From contig JAIVFJ010000740.1 of NCBI GenBank assembly GCA_025765615.1, positions 1 through 11,615 of the forward strand: a stretch of DNA of 11,615 nucleotides, read 5' to 3'. Every line of letters starts with the position of its first letter. Position 1 is the first letter of the stretch. Of the stretch, positions 6,687 to 11,615 are shown piece by piece. The DNA is from Zopfochytrium polystomum (taxonomy: Eukaryota; Chytridiomycota; Chytridiomycetes; Chytridiales; Chytridiaceae). Made by a program: the position numbers and the translations under genes. The notes beneath the pieces are model-generated. The model saw only the letters and a list, made by a program, of their open reading frames with translations. It searched no databases and was not told the DNA's origin.

Positions 6687-8345
6687 ATGAAAGGCGCCGA
6701 AGGCACTTCCGCCAGCTGGTTCCACGCCTCCCGCACCAAAAAGCTCTACGCGCTCATCACCGCCTTCATCGCCATCACATCTGTCTCCTATTTCGTCCTC
6801 CTGAGCGATCGTCCGACTCTGAGGTCCCCGCTCTCCCTGCACGACGCGATCGGATCTACGAAGAATCCGGCCCCGCACAACGGCGCCTGGTCCTGCAACA
6901 GAACGCACCCGAGCGATCTCCATCCCCAGAGGCGCGGATGCAGTCCTCGCGCGTTTTACGAGCTTCACGATGCGGAACAGGGGTTTTCGAGGGAGCGGTT
7001 GTGCGTTCCTGCCGGATCGCGTGAGCTGAAGGAGGGCGATTGGGGTCACGGATCGGATATTCCTTTGTGGAAGAGGAACCTTGGTGAGATTGATTGTTTG
7101 CTCGCGCATAGATGTGACAGATCTTTCTGATTCCCACCGCATTGAACAGGCGGCCAGGAATGCGAGGGAACGCAAGAGGTTTACAATAAATTTGGAATGG
7201 TGGGTTGCTCAGTTCCTCCTCGCTCTCCTCCTGTAAGTTGACGAACCTTTTCTATTTCGTAGGAGCATCTAGGTTCGCGCATTCTGTAACATCCCTCCTC
7301 AATGACTCTGATCTCTCACGCCATCGTGCAGACTTCACCAACCCCCTCCTAGTGGACTCTTGCAGCAACCTCGATCCGGACCCGAGCCAGTTTCAAGATA
7401 CCAAAAATCGTCCACTTTGTCTTTGGCCTCCAACCCAACTTTGGCGACTTCCCGTTCCAGTTTGTCCACTACATGGCCATCAAGATGGCCCACACTTCCA
7501 TCAAGCCCGACGTCATCATGCTCCACTACAAGTACGAGCCAAAGGGAGAGTGGTGGGAGCGCGCAAAGAAACTGGTCAAGCTCGTCTACGTCGAGTCGGT
7601 GCCGACGAAGATCTTTGGCAACCCAGTGGAGAACATTTCGCATCAGGCCGACATTCTCCGGATGCAAGTTGTTCTCAAATACGGTATTTACTTTGGTTCA
7701 TCCTTTTTGAACGGCGTCGAGTAATTTGAATTTGAAGGCGGCATCTACCTCGACAGCGACATGATGGTCTTCCGCTCGCTCGACCCCCTCCTTCACCACG
7801 AGACAGTGCTCGGCAAAGAGGACGAGGCGGGGCTCTGCAACGCCATGATCATGGCCGCCCCGAACGCGACCTTTATGCGCGAGTGGTACAACAGGTACAC
7901 CACCTTCAACGACCTCGAATGGTCCGAGCATTCGGTGAAACTGCCGTTGAGGCTCGCGTCGAACCCGCGGGACGATATCTGCGTCATGCCGAGGGTGAGC
8001 TTCTTCTACCCGAGCTACCACAGGAATCATTGCGAGGTGAGTTATTAAGCTAAAAGGGGGAATCGAAGTTGGAATCTGTGAGCTGAAGGCTGCCCTTCTA
8101 GTTTGTCCACTTGGCAGATGAATATATTTTCGATAATGGTTATCAGGTAAGTATTTCCTTGCTCCTTATAGCATTAACGGATAATTTTCCCTTTTGCTCT
8201 CTCTTAGTACGCCTACCACGCGTCCAACCACGCTTCAGGGACGTGGACGAAGGAGATCACCCCAGAGGTGGTCATGACGAAAAATACGTCCTTTACGAGG
8301 CTGCTAAGGCCTTTCCTCGATGAGGATCTCAGAGCGGGCCGTTGA
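6687..8345 (+). CDS. GT32-like glycosyltransferase, type II membrane protein, seven exons
   Basis: A short cytosolic N-terminus is followed by one membrane anchor (LYALITAFIAITSVSYFVLL, residues about 20-39) and a lumenal stem with Cys residues and an N-x-T site, so Golgi or ER location is likely. The catalytic domain starts at IPKIVHFVFGLQPNFG (7398 on) and carries the Gly_transf_sug pattern: SHQADILRMQVVLKYG, then GGIYLDSDMM with the DXD metal/sugar-nucleotide site, and a C-terminal YAYHASNHASGTW. Supported exons: 6687-7083, 7150-7199, about 7263-7285, 7332-7683, 7738-8036, 8102-8146 and 8208-8345 (TGA). Introns are 46-66 nt with GTGAG/GTAAG-type donors and YAG or AAG acceptors. The 23-nt third exon is tentative; its phase misses by one base. 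One extra base is also needed near 7392-7397 to enter the IPKIVH frame. The sugar and acceptor cannot be predicted; relatives include Och1-type mannosyl- and alpha-1,4-transferases. Confidence 0.8.
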
Positions 8346-8447
8346 AAAGAAGCTGAAGGCGTGATCTTGTTCCCCTGCGCATTTTTTTTTGTCTTGATTT
8401 AGAGAGAGTGTGCTCCTTTTCGGCACGAAAATATTTATTGAAACAAC

Positions 8448-8516
8448 AACTGAAACGAAATCGTTGCATGATGAAAGAGATTTAGATCCATTGCTTTGTA
8501 TTAACTCGTTTTTTTT
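8448..8516. repeat. Diverged tandem repeat, copy 1
   Basis: It starts AACTGAAACGAAATCGTTGC and ends at AACTCG plus a T run. It matches 8521-8611 at GCATGAT, GAGAT, TAGATCC and TTGCTTT. It lies between two convergent genes. Confidence 0.6.
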
Positions 8517-8520
8517 AAAA

Positions 8521-8611
8521 AACTGAAAACGAAAGCGCTGCATGATAGAATGAGATGTAGATCCGCGACTTCTTGCTTTTTCCATTTTATTTTCGTTTAA
8601 CTCGATTTTTT
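8521..8611. repeat. Diverged tandem repeat, copy 2
   Basis: It starts AACTGAAAACGAAAGCGCTG and ends AACTCGATTTTTT, parallel to copy 1 but about 20 nt longer because of an extra TTCCATTTTATTTTCG segment. That segment carries the minus-strand AATAAA. Confidence 0.6.
8586..8591 (-). terminator. AATAAA polyadenylation signal (minus)
   Basis: TTTATT on plus, 24 nt beyond the stop of the ABCA-type gene when read on minus. A second minus AATAAA lies at 8434-8439. Confidence 0.5.
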
Positions 8612-8614
8612 CGC

Positions 8615-11600
8615 TCATACCCGTTCATCATTACCCCGAACCACTCTCCCATTGGTGCGCTTCAAGACCTGAAGAAACACATCCTCCAGTGTCGTTTGCT
8701 TAACGTCCCTGTGTGCTATCGTTTGGAACAAATTTCGGAGCAGTTTGTATAACACTCACCACTCTGTCACCATTCCTTTGATCTGCAGCTCCTCGACTTT
8801 ACAAAGCACCTTCTTCAGTGCCCGATGCTGCTTTGCAAACTGGTAGCACCGCTCAAAGGCAAACCCTCTCAGCGCAACAAACCCGGGCGGGCAAAAGCTT
8901 CTCGACCTCTTCGGCCGCCATCTCCGTCGTGAGGCCCGACTCGCACCGGAAGCTGAGTATGAGGCCAATATCGTGGCGGCTTTTTGAGGAGCTGGGAGGA
9001 GGCCAAGGGGAGCGTAAGCGCCGGAGACCATGATGCCGATCCGGTCGCAGCAGGCTTCGGCTTCTTCCATGGAGTGAGTTGTCTTTTTGAAGGATGATTT
9101 TATTTAGCGATTTTTGGACGGAGTTTGGAGAGGGGACTGACCAGAATCACGGCCTTTCCGCGCGCTGGCGCGCTGAATGATGCTCCAGATACTCTTTCGG
9201 ACCTTCAAGTCCAGTTCCCGTCTGGCGTTGGCAACATCAGAACCGCATCAAAAACGCACGAAGGGTTTTTCCAGGACACTTACCGTCGGCTCGTCCAAAA
9301 AAATCACGCTCGGCGACCCAGTCAACGCAATCCGCAATGCTCAACCGCCTCTTCTGCCCCCCAGAAAGCTGGTAGACTAGCTTGTCCGCCATCCTCTCGA
9401 GCTCAACCTGCCTCAGCATCTCCTCGACTATCCCTCGCCTCCTCTTCCACCGCCAGAATCCTCGACGATTTCGCCCTCACGTAAAAATACAAATGCTCGC
9501 GAATCGACAGGTCCTCCCAAAGCAGGTCTTGCTGCGGACAGACGCCGATCCGCTCCTGCCGCGCAAGTCCGGCGTCGCGGCTGGACGCTAACCGGCCAGG
9601 TGGGTGCCCTGCGATCACAGCGTCGCCGGAGGAAGCGCGTTGCAGCCCGGTGAGGACTGAAACGAGGGTCGACTTGCCGGCGCCGTTTGGGCCGAGGAGG
9701 CCGAGGACTTCGCTTGAGCTGACAGCGAGGTGGACCCCCGTCGGACCGCGAGCTTGGGACGGGTTGACTCGTCGGCGGGCAAGCGGTCGTTGGTGGAGGC
9801 TACTTGTGTGCTTTGTAGGCACGAGTTTAACACTCTGACGACGAGGCGTACAAGTCGTGAGACTAAACCAATCTGCGATGGCTTGGAAGCGCCGTGGATC
9901 TTGCGGATCCCGTTCACACTCAGCGGAACGCGGGAGCTCGGCATCATCGGGGCCTCTCGCAAAGTCGTCAAGCAGAAGCTGCCGCACACGCGAGCGCTCG
10001 TGCTGTGACCTCTGGATCTTCCACGTACTTTTCATTCTCCTCGGCCTCGGTCACCCGAGCAGCCACTTCACCGTCACGTCGAGACGAATCCGCTCTTCAA
10101 AGCTGACGCTTGCGCTCCACAGCCTCGCAAGCCGAGCCGCTGGGACTGAAATCGGCCAGTGCCACGGTCGCGGTGGCTCGCCGCTACTGTTTTGCGCTTC
10201 GGCGTTGCCGAGATCGCTGCGACCGAGTGGAATTACTGTATCGAGGTAAACCTGCCAGAAAAGGGAGGAAAATGGCTTGGACGGCAACGGGCCAAAAGGC
10301 AACGTGCTACTTCGTTCCGTCGGTGCGAGGCTGGAGAAGGTGCGATAAGGATTCGCGGACGATGTCGAAAAGCTCGCCTAGAGTTTTTGACAATGAACGT
10401 GTCAATGATAATGCAAGTGTTTCATTGGAAAGCCTTACTGGTTTAAAACCGAGAGCGCTCGATAGAATGCGAACGGCGGCCAGATCAGAAGCGTTGAAGG
10501 AATCGAAGAGGCTGCGTCAAATAATTGGTCCAGTGAGAGACTGACGACAACGCTGCACATCACCAAAGGAATACAACGACTAGAAAACAGTTAGCTTTTC
10601 TGGCTTTCGATTCCACGCTCGCAATACCAAGTGCAAGCTGGTGTGAATGGAACACTTTGGAAAAGGAGAAGGCCATGCCGATTTGCACGAATGTCCACAG
10701 CACGAAGAGAAGGAGAATCAACGTGATCGAAGTCTATCATCAAGCTCTTCATTAGACGGGGATGGTTGGGGGCCTGCTCACCTGTGTGAACAACTCCAGC
10801 CTTGACAAGAATCCTGAGGCAATAAACATCTGATAATGCTCAGTGCAGTCCATGCAGCAATGCTCACTCTACCGTGAAGGAGTCAGACTTAGGAAAAGGA
10901 ACGTCGCGAAGTGAGCCAAATTGTACAATCCGAGGTTAACGCCGTTCTATACTCGTTGGGTTATCAGTTTGAAAGCCAATTTGCATAACACTTGCCATTC
11001 TCATCATCGTGACAATCTATATCAGTTTCCTTTAGTTCGACGTTTCAAGTTGAGCATGGAATTTTACCTGAGCCTCTCTCTCATGCACCAAAATCAGCAC
11101 GAACAGCGGCATCAAAAACGACACCCCAAACGGGTACAGCACGCCTCCAAAGTAGCTCCCCAGCGGCGGAACCTTCCCGTCCGCCTCCAGCACCGGAAAC
11201 GCCCTCATCGACTGCGTGATCGTCGCCGCCCCGAGCCGCCCCGGCCGCGACGCACGCAGCACCCCGTTCGAGATCTTGGACATCGCCGCGAGCCGACGGA
11301 ACCCCTTTGGAGCGTACCCGAGCGCGCGCGACGCCTCGTCCAGACGCGCGTCGGACCCAATTTGGAGAGTCAAGCTGAGGGAGAGGGATGAAGGGTCGAC
11401 GGCGTCGAAGTGGATGGCGCCCGAGGGCATTTGCCGTGTGCTGCGGGCCGTGTCGGCGAGGAGACCGACGATGTCGAGGTAGCGTGGGTTGATGGCGGTG
11501 AGGGCGTGCTGGTCGATGGAGGAAAGCTGGTTCACGGTTGTTATGAGCCTGTCTCGGAGTGCTAGATCGAGATCTTCTGGGGGTGCCATTCTTGTGCCCG

Positions 11601-11615
11601 TAGTCGATGTAAGAA
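8615..11615 (-). CDS. ABCA-type ABC transporter, C-terminal part, at least ten exons
   Basis: ABCA transporters use ATP to move lipids across membranes. Seen in order on minus: an extracellular-loop segment and a membrane helix (YPFGVSFLMPLFVLILVHERE, to 11068), helices MMRMA, GLYNLAHFATFLFL, MFIASGFLSRLELFTQ, and LILLLLFVLWTFVQIGMAF, then the pre-NBD PRPWHWPI (about 10170), a linker (EENEKYVEDPEV), and a full nucleotide-binding domain: Walker A GPNGAGKST (about 9680), Q-loop PQQDLL, signature LSGGQKRR, Walker B VIFLDEPT, H-loop TTHSMEEAE, and the family's terminal TTLEDVFLQV. Exons: 11615-11068, 11016-10992, 10946-~10873, 10829-10782, 10733-10628, 10579-10439, 10377-9284, 9221-9142, 9082-8760 and 8708-8615 (TGA). 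Most introns are 43-62 nt; CTAAC/CTAAT branch sites are visible. One-base shifts are needed in several places (near 9210, 9445, 9735, 10005, 10085, 10440, 10565 and 8870-9010), one at a G run. Exon 1 stays open to the window edge, so the start is outside; half- or full-size cannot be decided. Confidence 0.85.

Overview
The window looks like nuclear DNA of an early-diverging, probably chytrid-like fungus. The signs are genes with short introns (about 45-65 nt, GTRNGN-type donors, CTRAY-like branch sites, YAG acceptors), AATAAA signals close behind stop codons, GC-rich coding sequence between AT-rich gaps, a WASP-type actin regulator, an ABCA-type transporter (a family largely missing from Dikarya), and an ankyrin-like repeat protein with paired tryptophans. 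No similarity search was possible, so the lineage is inferred.

Layout. 1-1249: no confident protein gene; a poly-T run, a tRNA-like gene with an intron-like insert in its anticodon arm, and a (CA)n microsatellite. 1250-2757 (+): ankyrin-like repeat protein, broken by at least nine frame changes. 2758-4158: poorly resolved; a block of about 110-130 bp is present twice about 1 kb apart, and an unrecognised 172-codon ORF lies on the minus strand with an AATAAA signal behind it. 4159-4929 (+): C-terminal half of a WASP/Las17-like protein (proline-rich, WH2, central, acidic tail). 5001-5692: gap with an (A)30 tract, an inverted repeat and a TATA-like box. 5693-6555 (+): LigB-type extradiol ring-cleavage dioxygenase of the DOPA-dioxygenase-like group, also frame-broken. 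6687-8345 (+): spliced type II membrane glycosyltransferase with a DXD motif (GT32-like). 8615-11615 (-): ABCA-type transporter, at least ten exons, running off the right edge and converging on the glycosyltransferase.

The genes are unrelated housekeeping or secretory functions; nothing suggests an operon-like or dedicated multi-gene system. The commonest oddity is one-base frame changes, often at homopolymers or short repeats, in nearly every gene while family motifs stay intact in neighbouring frames. Uncorrected indels in a draft assembly are the simplest reading; genuine decay is the alternative. I found no clear new biological system. The most interesting leftovers are the duplicated block at 3040/4046, the odd tRNA and the 29-31-codon W-W repeat family.
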